From assembly GCA_009784515.1 (NCBI GenBank), contig WRBN01000009.1, positions 1-34,855 of the forward strand: a DNA stretch of 34,855 bases, read 5' to 3'. How positions within the stretch are numbered: position 1 is the stretch's first letter; each line of letters starts with the position of its first letter. Positions 1 through 7,131 of the stretch are shown piece by piece. The position numbers were made by a program, and so were the translations under genes. The stretch is from Spirochaetaceae bacterium. Lineage in GTDB: Bacteria; Spirochaetota; Spirochaetia; WRBN01. The notes beneath the pieces were generated by a model. It was not told the DNA's origin and ran no database searches. It worked only from the letters and a program-made list of their open reading frames with translations.

Positions 1-33
1 TAACAACGCCGCCCTCAATCGCTCTCAGGCAAC

Positions 34-110
34 GAAAAGTACTTTAACATATCCTCAACCTTTTGTCAACCCCTTTCCAAAGTTTTTTAAGATTTTTTTG
101 AATTTTTTGA
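34..110 (-). promoter_or_regulatory. Strong outward promoter with phased A-tracts (stable-RNA type)
   Basis: Read on the minus strand there is TTGACA (64-69), a 17-bp spacer and TAAAGT (41-46), giving a start near position 34 and transcription out of the left edge. Upstream of the -35 lie three A-tracts of 6-7 bp (103-108, 93-99, 83-88) about 10 bp apart, as in an UP element or a bent promoter. This design is usual for rRNA or tRNA operons, so a stable-RNA operon beyond the edge is likely, but it is not in view. Confidence 0.6.
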
Positions 111-197
111 CCTTAGTCCACCTAACTCCCTTATCCTACGGATAAAGTCTTACACTACTAAAATATCCTCCGCCCTATCTACCACAAACAACCATAT

Positions 198-629
198 TTA
201 ATAAATTAACTCCAGCACATCTTCGCCATCAACCTTTTCACCGGTTAATTTAAAACCTAACTTCTCATATAATTTAATAGCTACACTATTGTCAGGCTCG
301 GCACTGATAACTATTTTATTACGGCTTTTATCCTCTTGTAATTTTTTAATAATTACCTCCATTGCTTGCTTACCATAACCTTTGGCCTGATATTTTTTAT
401 CAACCATTAAACGACAAATGTAATGGTTATTGTTATCGCTGTCGATTTCGTGCATTAAAAAGCCCACCAAAACTTCATTATTATAAATGGCTAGCGGTGT
501 CGCCTCGTGGTAAACCTTCGCTTCAGCCATAGAATAAAGGTTACCGGCCACAAATTTACCCTCATCACCGGCATTTAGGGCGATAACCTCTTCAAAGTTT
601 TCTTTGGTAACTTCTTTTAACTCAATCAT
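198..629 (-). CDS. GNAT acetyltransferase, BltD/spermidine-acetyltransferase-like
   Basis: A 143-aa single-domain GNAT protein. The acetyl-CoA loop is seen as YQAKGYGKQAM (about residues 80-90), followed by the usual C-terminal strand with NSVAIKLYEKLGFK. The start (IELKEVTKENFEEVIAL) and the PLAIYNNEVLVGFLM stretch resemble Bacillus BltD-type spermine/spermidine acetyltransferases; the substrate is inferred only from that resemblance. It is the last gene of a five-gene minus-strand operon, 11 nt after the preceding GNAT. It is a paralogue of the gene at 1401-1844: both share the same N-terminal motif and layout, so one arose by duplication within the operon. No terminator is obvious downstream. 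Confidence 0.85.
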   Translation of the reverse strand: MIELKEVTKENFEEVIALNAGDEGKFVAGNLYSMAEAKVYHEATPLAIYNNEVLVGFLMHEIDSDNNNHYICRLMVDKKYQAKGYGKQAMEVIIKKLQEDKSRNKIVISAEPDNSVAIKLYEKLGFKLTGEKVDGEDVLELIY

Positions 630-640
630 AGTTTTTCCCC

Positions 641-1063
641 TTAAGGCGCTAATGTTTTATCCAGCAATATTTCACCGGTATTTTTATAACCAATCTTTTC
701 GTAAAAACTTCTTACGGCTTGATTATTTTGCTGAGTTACTAAATGAAAATGAGTTATCCCTTTGGCTAAGGCCGTCTTTTCCATAAATTGCAATAACTTT
801 TTACCTATACCTTTATTTCTGTACGCTTCTTTAATAAATAATGTTTCTATATCCAAACGACAATTTTTGTAACAAATTGTTTTTACAATTAACCCCACAC
901 AAAAGCCAACGGCCTTATCTCCTTCATAAGCAATACAAACAATTTCTCCGGCGCTTTCAATATTTTTCTTTATTTTATCTTTAGTATTATCATTTTCAAA
1001 GAGGGCATTTAATTCGTAAATGCCCTCTACATCACTTTTACCGGCAATTTTAATAGTCATCAT
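641..1063 (-). CDS. GNAT acetyltransferase
   Basis: A 140-aa GNAT-fold protein with the acetyl-CoA binding loop YRNKGIGKKLL near residue 90 and the C-terminal NNQAVRSFYEKIGYK element. The substrate cannot be told from the sequence. It begins MM; the upstream AAGGTGAA on the minus strand is a usable ribosome binding site. It lies 6 nt after the DUF3795 gene and 11 nt before the next GNAT, so it is surely co-transcribed with them. It is clearly different from the BltD-like pair on either side, so this is not a simple tandem array of one gene. Confidence 0.85.
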   Translation of the reverse strand: MMTIKIAGKSDVEGIYELNALFENDNTKDKIKKNIESAGEIVCIAYEGDKAVGFCVGLIVKTICYKNCRLDIETLFIKEAYRNKGIGKKLLQFMEKTALAKGITHFHLVTQQNNQAVRSFYEKIGYKNTGEILLDKTLAP

Positions 1064-1069
1064 TTCACC

Positions 1070-1381
1070 TTATTCGCCAACACATCTATCACCAAAACCA
1101 GCCATAATTTTACAACTTGCTAATTCGCCGCATTCTTCACAGGTAATTACCTCTTTTTGCTTAGCGCAACTGCGTATTTCGCAGCCGGCACAATGCTCCA
1201 ACTGTACACCGCTGCTTTTGCAGGAGGTGCAGTTAATCATCTCCGGCGTGTAGCTGGCTTTATGGGCTTCGTTCCATTCGGCAGCCGTCTGCTCACGTAA
1301 AGCCCAATCGTCATTTTTAAAGGCTAAATAGGCCCCGCACTCGGCACAATCTACACCGCAATAAGCTATGAGTTTTTCCAT
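1070..1381 (-). CDS. Cysteine-rich DUF3795 family protein
   Basis: A 103-aa protein with about twelve cysteines, arranged as an N-terminal CGVDCAEC cluster and a C-terminal series of CxxC pairs (CTSC, CAGC, CEEC) ending near the C-terminus. This matches the DUF3795 family, small Cys-rich proteins assumed to bind zinc or another metal; no activity is established that I know of. It sits in the middle of the GNAT operon, with the start 19 nt after the upstream GNAT and a GGAGG-like site before the ATG. In that setting it may be a metal-binding partner or regulator of acetylation, which is speculation. Confidence 0.75.
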   Translation of the reverse strand: MEKLIAYCGVDCAECGAYLAFKNDDWALREQTAAEWNEAHKASYTPEMINCTSCKSSGVQLEHCAGCEIRSCAKQKEVITCEECGELASCKIMAGFGDRCVGE

Positions 1382-1400
1382 TTAACCCTCCTTAAATAGT

Positions 1401-1844
1401 TTAATAAGACAACTCTAAAACTATCTCACCCTCTACTATTTTACCCTTATCTATAAAACCTAGCTCTTTATATAGCTTTATCGCCACACTATTTTCGGGT
1501 TTTACATCAATATATATGGTATCACGGCTTTTATCTTTTTGCAATTTTTTAATGAGTATTGTTAAGGCCTCTCGCCCATAACCTTTGGCCTGATACCGTT
1601 CATCAATCATTAAACGAAAAATTAAATAACTATTTCCTTTAAGATGGTCGGTTCTGTACATTAAAAAGCCAACCAAAACTTCATCATCATCATAGATGGC
1701 CAGCGGGCACATCTCGGGATAAAACTTAGCTTGAGCCAAAGAATAAATATTAGACCGCAAAAAACCTTCCTGTTTTTCGTCAACTTTTAAAGCGATAACC
1801 TCTTCAAAGCTTTCCTTTGTAACCTCTTTTAATTTAATCATCAC
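1401..1844 (-). CDS. GNAT acetyltransferase, BltD-like paralogue
   Basis: A 147-aa GNAT protein, paralogue of the gene at 198-629: both begin with the pattern (I/M)xLKEVTKExFEEVIAL, carry PLAIY(N/D)...EVLVGFLM and have the acetyl-CoA loop YQAKGYGRE. The C-terminus NSVAIKLYKELGF matches as well. Family resemblance is to polyamine acetyltransferases of the BltD kind. An AGAGGGAA ribosome site precedes the start, which is 10 nt after the stop of the first operon gene. The two copies have diverged but keep all core elements, so both are probably active. Confidence 0.85.
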   Translation of the reverse strand: MMIKLKEVTKESFEEVIALKVDEKQEGFLRSNIYSLAQAKFYPEMCPLAIYDDDEVLVGFLMYRTDHLKGNSYLIFRLMIDERYQAKGYGREALTILIKKLQKDKSRDTIYIDVKPENSVAIKLYKELGFIDKGKIVEGEIVLELSY

Positions 1845-1854
1845 TTTATTCCCT

Positions 1855-2397
1855 CTATAAAATATATTCCATTTGTCTATCGTACGGTTCGGCCTCCGCC
1901 AGTTTTTTATCTATCTCCGCTGCATCTGTGCAACCTAAAGTTAAATAAAACCGCTGCGTATCTTCCGAATCGTTGGCCGAAAGATAAAGCTTACCGGTAT
2001 TTAACTCTCTCGCTCTATCTGCACACAGTTTAAATAGATGTTTACCTATGCCTTGATGCCGGTACTCGTAAGATACATGCAAATATTTTAATTGTACATA
2101 CTCTAAATTTGTCCCAAATTTATCGTTTAAAAGCATAGCAAAACCAATTAAATTGTTACCGTTATAAGCAGCAAAAACACAGCCTTTTTTGTTATTAATA
2201 ATATGTAAAAACTCTTTAGCTATACTTTCTTTTTTATCTTTATTCCAATCAAAACTGTAACCTTCTTCTACCAACTGCCAGCTACCGCTTTCGTTAGTCC
2301 ATAATTTATCGGTTTTTTGATACCTATTAAAATTAAGCAGTAAATTACCTTCAATATCGCTTGAGGTTAATTCTTTTATTTTTACATTACTATCCAT
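1855..2397 (-). CDS. GNAT acetyltransferase, first gene of the operon
   Basis: A 180-aa GNAT protein, longer than its operon neighbours because of an N-terminal extension of about 35 residues. The acetyl-CoA loop is YRHQGIGKHLF (about residues 112-122), and the C-terminal DSEDTQRFYLTLGC element is typical of the fold. It has no close similarity to the BltD-like pair. It is the promoter-proximal gene of the five-gene minus-strand operon; I could not fix its promoter with confidence in the 58-bp gap upstream. The substrate is unknown. Confidence 0.8.
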   Translation of the reverse strand: MDSNVKIKELTSSDIEGNLLLNFNRYQKTDKLWTNESGSWQLVEEGYSFDWNKDKKESIAKEFLHIINNKKGCVFAAYNGNNLIGFAMLLNDKFGTNLEYVQLKYLHVSYEYRHQGIGKHLFKLCADRARELNTGKLYLSANDSEDTQRFYLTLGCTDAAEIDKKLAEAEPYDRQMEYIL

Positions 2398-2454
2398 TTA
2401 TTTACCCGCTCTTTCACTTGGTTCTTAAGACTTTACAAAAAGTACAAACTATTT

Positions 2455-2976
2455 TTAGGAAGCTTTAGATTGATTTGTTCCGTTTAAATTGTTAGACACA
2501 AATATATTGACCAATTTGACATACAAGTAACGCCGTAAATCGCCGGAGATAGGTAACCTTTCCAGCTTGCGTTCCAGCTCAATTTGGCTAGGGCCAATAT
2601 AACTAAGGCTATCATCTAAACTTTTAGTGCGCATACCTTTATAAATAATATTTTCTAACTTTATGGTCGCTAATTTATTAACAAGAGCCCTAGTTAAGGA
2701 AAAACCTATTAAAAAAACAATGGCTAACATAACCAACCCACCCTGAAAACCAAAAAGACCATACATACCATGTATATCATCACTAGTTAAAAGTTTATAG
2801 ATTTCGTTATCCCAATCAACTTGACCGGCATCGGGATTAAAATTACTAGCGGCCGCATAATCGATGGCCTGAAAGCTAATGCCAAAAGCCAGCCAACCAT
2901 CAACTATAAGCAAAGCCACGATAAAACACAGTATTTTATCTAGCGGTAATTTCCTAAGTAAATTTATCATATTCAC
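2455..2976 (-). CDS. Two-TM membrane protein of unknown function, paralogue A
   Basis: A 173-aa protein with a hydrophobic segment near residues 14-34 and a second near 76-98, separated by an acidic/aromatic loop (VDWDNEIYKLL...IHGMYGLFGFQGG) and followed by a charged cytoplasmic tail of about 70 residues. The tail ends SGDLRRYLYVKLVNIFVSNN. The gene at 3547-4041 encodes the same architecture with the same signature pieces (KLPLDK(I/L)LCF, VDWD, SGDL(R/K)RYLY). No known family is recognised. A GAGGTGA ribosome site precedes the ATG. The start lies on the far side of the divergent lipoprotein gene at 3141. Confidence 0.75.
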   Translation of the reverse strand: MNMINLLRKLPLDKILCFIVALLIVDGWLAFGISFQAIDYAAASNFNPDAGQVDWDNEIYKLLTSDDIHGMYGLFGFQGGLVMLAIVFLIGFSLTRALVNKLATIKLENIIYKGMRTKSLDDSLSYIGPSQIELERKLERLPISGDLRRYLYVKLVNIFVSNNLNGTNQSKAS

Positions 2977-3006
2977 CTCAGCTATAAATTAATTACACTG
3001 GCTTAT

Positions 3007-3036
3007 ATTTTACACGTTACTACTTTAATGTGTCAA
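3007..3036 (-). promoter_or_regulatory. Promoter for the 2455-2976 membrane protein gene
   Basis: On the minus strand TTGACA (3031-3036) is followed by an 18-bp spacer and TAAAAT (3007-3012). The leader is about 25 nt and holds a Shine-Dalgarno site before the start at 2976. Confidence 0.6.
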
Positions 3037-3105
3037 CAAAAATTTTTAAAAAATATCTCTTCGCTTCCTTTAAAGAAGTTACCTACTCATTAAAATTACC
3101 GCTAA

Positions 3106-3134
3106 TTGCGTTAAAAACAAATTTTTGCTATATT
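3106..3134 (+). promoter_or_regulatory. Promoter of the thioredoxin-like lipoprotein gene, probably giving leaderless mRNA
   Basis: TTGCGT (3106-3111), 17-bp spacer, TATATT (3129-3134). Only six T residues separate the -10 from the ATG at 3141, so the predicted start of transcription falls on or next to the start codon. There is no Shine-Dalgarno sequence. The -35 is poor (3 of 6), so the call is moderate. Confidence 0.45.
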
Positions 3135-3140
3135 TTTTTT

Positions 3141-3545
3141 ATGGTTAAACTTATCAAGCTAGCGCCCTTCTTTTTTTTATTAGCCGCCTGCCGGCCGGCG
3201 GTAAGCGAGCTAACAGAGGCGCGCTTTAGGCAAACTATTTTTAATTACAGGCATTTGGATAGTTGGCAGCCGCATAACAACCACCCCGTTGTATTATTAT
3301 TTAGCGCTGCTTGGCACCCCGCCCATAACCAATTACTGACCAACTTAAACAAAGCGGCGGCAAATTATAGTGCCTACAGCTTTTATACGGTAAATATAGA
3401 TAACGAACGTCAACTGCTGGCTTTATTTAATATCGAGGTTATCCCCACCTTTATTTTTATAACGAGTGATGGCCGGCTGTACAACTTTAGCGGCTTATTA
3501 ACTTACGATGAGCTTAACGAAGTTTTAGCGGCCATAGATGAATAA
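3141..3545 (+). CDS. Thioredoxin-fold lipoprotein with HxxH in place of CxxC
   Basis: A 134-aa protein counted from the ATG at 3141; the longer in-frame reading from 3030 adds 37 residues ahead of a perfect lipoprotein signal, so I reject it. Signal: basic start, hydrophobic stretch, lipobox LAAC with Cys17. The rest is a thioredoxin fold: VVLLFSAAW, the active-site position, a YTVNID strand, then a VIPTFIF cis-proline strand and a C-terminal helix. At the active site the usual WCxxC reads WHPAH (His59, His62), so dithiol chemistry is impossible. It may bind a metal or act as a structural or chaperone domain on the inner or outer membrane; this is inference. It is convergent with 3547-4041, 1 bp apart. 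Confidence 0.75.
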   Translation: MVKLIKLAPFFFLLAACRPAVSELTEARFRQTIFNYRHLDSWQPHNNHPVVLLFSAAWHPAHNQLLTNLNKAAANYSAYSFYTVNIDNERQLLALFNIEVIPTFIFITSDGRLYNFSGLLTYDELNEVLAAIDE

Positions 3546-3546
3546 G

Positions 3547-4041
3547 CTACACAAGAGCCTTATCTAAACCATTAGTTACAAAAATGTTAGTTAATTTAGC
3601 GTATAAATAACGTTTTAAATCGCCCGAAAGAGGCAGCTGCTCTATTTTGCTTTTAATAACAGCCTCCAAAGGGCCGTTATAGCTAAGACCTTCTACTAAA
3701 GTGTTCTCTTTCATGTACTTATATATTATATTCTCTAAAATAACCACTGCCAGCTTGTTGATAATAATTTTAGTTAAAGTAAAGCCAACTAAAAAAGCAA
3801 GCGCCAGCGTAAAGAGCCCGCCGCGCAGGCCAAACAAAGCAAACATATTATGTATCTCGCGGGTGTTACCCAAACCCGTTAAAGCTTTAAATATTTCCCT
3901 ATCCCAATCGACATAACCGCCTAGCTCTATATCTATCAGCTGAGCAATCATTCCTATATACAAATAGCCATCGGTTATCAATAAAGCTATGGCAAAACAA
4001 AGTAGTTTATCCAAAGGTAGTTTTTTAAGAAAGTTACCCAT
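3547..4041 (-). CDS. Two-TM membrane protein of unknown function, paralogue B
   Basis: A 164-aa protein with the same plan as the 2455-2976 product: KKLPLDKLLCF start, a first membrane segment, a loop with YVDWDREIFKAL and IHNMFALFGLRGG, a second segment (LFTLALAFLVGFTL), then a tail with LPLSGDLKRYLYAKL and NIFVTN. The conserved tail suggests a common binding role on the cytoplasmic side. It follows the small Gly-rich secreted protein gene by 37 bp on the same strand and probably shares its strong promoter. No known family is recognised. Confidence 0.75.
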   Translation of the reverse strand: MGNFLKKLPLDKLLCFAIALLITDGYLYIGMIAQLIDIELGGYVDWDREIFKALTGLGNTREIHNMFALFGLRGGLFTLALAFLVGFTLTKIIINKLAVVILENIIYKYMKENTLVEGLSYNGPLEAVIKSKIEQLPLSGDLKRYLYAKLTNIFVTNGLDKALV

Positions 4042-4078
4042 ATTTTATTTCCTAAAATAGCTGTTAAAAGGTAATTAA

Positions 4079-4246
4079 TTACAGCTGAAGAGACCAACCA
4101 CTCATAATATTACCGGGGCCACCAGCACCACCACCTGAAGCGCCGCCAGCGTTCCCCATACCACCATCGCCCATAGGACCAAATGCAGGCGTTGCAAAAA
4201 CACTCGTTGCCATTAGCAACCCTATTAAGAGTAATACTTTCTTCAT
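4079..4246 (-). CDS. Small secreted glycine-rich protein (55 aa)
   Basis: An unbroken 55-codon frame on the minus strand. It starts MKKVLLLIGLLMATSVFA, a textbook signal peptide with a likely cut after Ala18. The mature part is about 37 residues, rich in Gly (about 16) with Met, Ala, Ser and Pro, ending MSGWSLQL. A GGAGGTGA ribosome site lies 5 nt before the ATG, and a near-perfect promoter stands at 4277-4305, so this is almost certainly a real, highly expressed gene. It is followed by the 3547-4041 membrane protein gene. I do not recognise a family; a small exported structural peptide, adhesive or bacteriocin-like product are all open. Confidence 0.75.
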   Translation of the reverse strand: MKKVLLLIGLLMATSVFATPAFGPMGDGGMGNAGGASGGGAGGPGNIMSGWSLQL

Positions 4247-4276
4247 TGTATCACCTCCAATATTTAAGATAATTGC

Positions 4277-4305
4277 ATTATAACACTACAATTCTTATTT
4301 ATCAA
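4277..4305 (-). promoter_or_regulatory. Near-consensus promoter for the small secreted protein gene
   Basis: On the minus strand TTGATA (4300-4305), a 17-bp spacer, and TATAAT (4277-4282) with an extended TGn just ahead of it. The leader is about 24 nt and carries GGAGG. It is one of the best promoters in the window. Confidence 0.75.
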
Positions 4306-4344
4306 CAAAAAATTTTAGCGGCTAACTCATTGCATAAACTGCTT

Positions 4345-4632
4345 TTAATCAATAGCTATTACTGCATTAATTATTAATAACATAACAACAACAGCAGCGA
4401 TAATAGCTACTATAAAAACATCGGTATCACCGGTTAACCACCTTATTAAAAAAGCTACAGCTACCAAAATAATTGCCGTGCTGGGAATAGTTATTATATT
4501 GGTTAAAATCTTAGATTTATATTTACGGTCTAACAGTTCTTGTATAATAGAGATAATAATGGTAATAATCACAACCATAATAACTATTGCGCCTAAAATA
4601 CTCAAATTATTGAAATAGGGGCTCATTTTCAT
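4345..4632 (-). CDS. Small integral membrane protein (95 aa)
   Basis: Three hydrophobic stretches (about residues 11-30, 42-62 and 71-92), split by a short basic segment (LLDRKYKSK), make up most of the protein. The C-terminus is NAVIAID. Nothing enzymatic can be seen and no family is recognised. It may instead begin at the second Met (residue 3). No clear ribosome site is present. It is divergent from the CysRS-like gene, and a promoter for the latter lies in the gap. Confidence 0.6.
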   Translation of the reverse strand: MKMSPYFNNLSILGAIVIMVVIITIIISIIQELLDRKYKSKILTNIITIPSTAIILVAVAFLIRWLTGDTDVFIVAIIAAVVVMLLIINAVIAID

Positions 4633-4643
4633 ACCGCCAATAA

Positions 4644-4672
4644 TTGATTTAAATAAAAATTTTTGTTATACT
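4644..4672 (+). promoter_or_regulatory. Promoter of the CysRS-like gene
   Basis: TTGATT (4644-4649), 17-bp spacer, TATACT (4667-4672) with an extended TGT just before the -10. The leader is about 34 nt and has AGGAGG (4702-4707) ahead of a GTG start at 4713. Confidence 0.65.
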
Positions 4673-4712
4673 CATAGTAGCAGATAATTGCTTTAAAAGA
4701 TAGGAGGCGCAG

Positions 4713-5936
4713 GTGCTTTTATTTAACAGTATGGGTAAACAGTTGCAGCAATTTAATAGCCGCGAGGCCGGTAAAGTAAAGGTGTTTACTTGCGGGCCAT
4801 CGGTTTATCTAAGAGCGCATTTAGGTAATTACCGCACCTTTTTGTACGAAGATATTTTGGTAAGGTACCTTGAGTACAAAGGTTACGAAGTTACCCGTGC
4901 TATGAACTTTACCGATATAGAAGATAAAGCCGTCGAGGCTGCTAACCAAGCCGGCCTTAATGTTTTTGCCCAAACCGAGCCGGCTAAAGAACAGTTTTTA
5001 AAAGATTTACAGCTGCTTAAAGCTAAAAAACCTATTATTATTAATGCCAGCGATAGTATAAACGAAATTATTAAGCTTATCGAAATTTTACTGGCTAAAG
5101 GGGTGGCCTACAACGACAAAGGCTCCATCTTTTTTGACCCTTTAAAATTTGAACAATTTGGTAAACTGTATGGGCGCGAAAAACTTATGGCCCGCTGGCC
5201 AAAAAAACGTATGCAATATAAATTAGATACCTATCCCGGTATGCGCTGGAACTTAGGTGATTTTATTTTGTGGCACAAAGCTAACAATAAAAATAGCGCT
5301 GCCGCTGCCGTATGGGATAGCCCATGGGGCAAAGGCCGCCCCAGCTGGAATGTGGAAGACCCGGCCATTATTAAACAAGCGTTAGGTGAACAGGTAGATA
5401 TTAACTGCGGCGGTATCGATAATATTATCCGCCACCACGACTATAACATTGCCATTATGGAGGCCGCCTCCGGTAAAACTTACGCCAATTACTATCTGCA
5501 CGGCGCTCATCTTTATATTGATGATAAAAAAATGAGCAAAAGTTTAGGTAACATCTACTACCCCGAAGATTTAGTAAAACAAGGTTACAGCGGCGAGGAT
5601 ATTCGTTACTTTTTAACGGCCGTTAAACATTATCGCCAAAGACTTAACTTTACCAAAGCCAACTTTGCCGAAGCCGGCAGTAATTTAAAAAACTTTAAAA
5701 CTTTAATTAAAGAGGCGCTTAGCAATAAAAGCAACCAACCCAGCGGATTAGCCGGTAAATTAGAGTTAGCCTTTAGCCAAAATATGGACAACGATTTAGC
5801 GGTAGCTAAAGCAATTAAAGCGATGACCTTAACTTTAAAACAAAATAAAACCATTGCCGCTAACGAAGAGGCCAAAGTGATAACCACTCTTAACAAGATA
5901 AATACAGTACTACAACTTGATTTAATTAAAAACTAG
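4713..5936 (+). CDS. Divergent cysteinyl-tRNA-synthetase-like protein lacking the C-terminal domain
   Basis: A 407-aa class I synthetase of the CysRS type, started at GTG after AGGAGG. Visible: FTCGPSVY (Cys27), HLGN (36-39, the HIGH motif), WDSPWGKGRPSW, KMSKS (273-277) and a DALR-like helical part. Bacterial CysRS is usually 460-500 aa; this ends where the DALR domain ends and lacks the last 50 or so residues that read the anticodon. Of the four zinc ligands that select cysteine in E. coli CysRS (Cys28, Cys209, His234, Glu238), Cys27 and His241 are kept, while Cys209 is Asp216 and Glu238 is Asn245. ATP and adenylate chemistry look intact. It may activate another amino acid, or move an aminoacyl group to something other than a tRNA. 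A normal cysS would be expected elsewhere in the genome. An alternative is a fast-evolving genuine CysRS. Confidence 0.8.
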   Translation: MLLFNSMGKQLQQFNSREAGKVKVFTCGPSVYLRAHLGNYRTFLYEDILVRYLEYKGYEVTRAMNFTDIEDKAVEAANQAGLNVFAQTEPAKEQFLKDLQLLKAKKPIIINASDSINEIIKLIEILLAKGVAYNDKGSIFFDPLKFEQFGKLYGREKLMARWPKKRMQYKLDTYPGMRWNLGDFILWHKANNKNSAAAAVWDSPWGKGRPSWNVEDPAIIKQALGEQVDINCGGIDNIIRHHDYNIAIMEAASGKTYANYYLHGAHLYIDDKKMSKSLGNIYYPEDLVKQGYSGEDIRYFLTAVKHYRQRLNFTKANFAEAGSNLKNFKTLIKEALSNKSNQPSGLAGKLELAFSQNMDNDLAVAKAIKAMTLTLKQNKTIAANEEAKVITTLNKINTVLQLDLIKN

Positions 5937-5954
5937 CCGGTAAAGGAAACTTTT

Positions 5955-7124
5955 TTAATTTACTTCCATTAAGGCGCTCACAAGTTCGCCCTCGCCCTCT
6001 AGCTGATAGCCACCCGCCCCAGCCGGAATGAGAATAGCCTCACCTTGCTTTAAAGTAAGGCTAAAGCTGCCATCAAAGCTGGCAAATTTAACGCTGCCGG
6101 CTAAACACATCGTTATGCTAAAACAGTTGTCAGCTGCCATTATTTTATAGGCAGGTACCGTAATTTTTTGCAAGACAAACCCTTTATTTGCTGTTATAAA
6201 TTTACCTTTACTATTAGCTTGTAACACATTGGGCTGCAACGAGGTAAAGTTGGTTATTTTTATTAATTCGTTAATATCTGTATATTTTTTAGTAAGGCCG
6301 GCACGCAGCACATTATCGCTGTTACCTACAACCTCAACGGCCATACCCTCTAAGTAACAATGTAAAGTATTAGCTTCTATATATAAAGCCTCATCTTTAT
6401 TCAGCAATAATAAATTTAAAAAGAGCGGCGCTAAAATACAAACATCGTGCGGGTAAAGCTTATGCAACTTAATAACCCAACCGGCAGCTGCATCTTTTTG
6501 CAAAGCGGCGTAATTAAGGGCCTCTGTTATTAATAAGGCTGCACTATCGGGTTCCAACAAAAATAACGAACTAAAAAAGGCTTTTAAGCCTTCTTCGCTT
6601 TGATTAGCTTCAAACCTGCTAATATTGTCTGCCATAGTGGTAAACCCGGCTTGCTTAAAGGTAATTAAAATATCTTTACATGGCTTAAAACCGCAAAGCA
6701 GCCAAAATTGCTTACTTAAAGCACAAACTATTTCATTTTTGCCTTTACTATCCACGTAATTGCGATTAATTAAATTATTCTTAACCAAGTTATTTTCGTA
6801 ACTAAAACCTGCTTCGGCTTCGGTTTGCTTAGGGTGCACCTGTAAAGAGAGCGGCCCTTGCACCGCTAAAATTTTAAAAATAAAATTTAAAGCAGATAAT
6901 TGTTTATCAGCCATCAAACTAGGATTAGCCGCTAAAAATAAATTTAAAGGAGTTTTTTTACCGACATCATCTTCTACCATAGCTATCCCAGCTTCATGAG
7001 TGCCTAACCATAACTCGGCCTGCGGCTGCCCATCTGTATTAACTATATTTAAGCTGTTAAAGCCATTACGCTTACCCCACTCGTAATTTTTGATGATAGG
7101 TATGAGGCGGTAAAGCTTTTTCAT
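5955..7124 (-). CDS. manA: Mannose-6-phosphate isomerase, class I
   Basis: A 389-aa zinc-dependent isomerase that converts mannose 6-phosphate and fructose 6-phosphate. The metal site is seen in LSLQVHPKQTEAE (Gln and His), the KNEIVCAL segment (Glu) and ANTLHCYLEG (His). The NSDNVLRAGLTKKY stretch is typical of the family, and the C-terminal cupin-like part is full length. It is convergent with the CysRS-like gene, with an 18-bp gap. There is no Shine-Dalgarno site; instead a promoter ends 7 nt before the ATG, so the mRNA is probably leaderless. It would feed mannose into glycolysis or supply mannose 6-phosphate for glycan building. Confidence 0.92.
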   Translation of the reverse strand: MKKLYRLIPIIKNYEWGKRNGFNSLNIVNTDGQPQAELWLGTHEAGIAMVEDDVGKKTPLNLFLAANPSLMADKQLSALNFIFKILAVQGPLSLQVHPKQTEAEAGFSYENNLVKNNLINRNYVDSKGKNEIVCALSKQFWLLCGFKPCKDILITFKQAGFTTMADNISRFEANQSEEGLKAFFSSLFLLEPDSAALLITEALNYAALQKDAAAGWVIKLHKLYPHDVCILAPLFLNLLLLNKDEALYIEANTLHCYLEGMAVEVVGNSDNVLRAGLTKKYTDINELIKITNFTSLQPNVLQANSKGKFITANKGFVLQKITVPAYKIMAADNCFSITMCLAGSVKFASFDGSFSLTLKQGEAILIPAGAGGYQLEGEGELVSALMEVN

Positions 7125-7131
7125 AATTCTT

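Noticed and set aside
3030-3140. 37-residue upstream extension of the thioredoxin-like lipoprotein
   Set aside because: It would bury a perfect lipoprotein signal peptide and overlap the promoter of both divergent genes.
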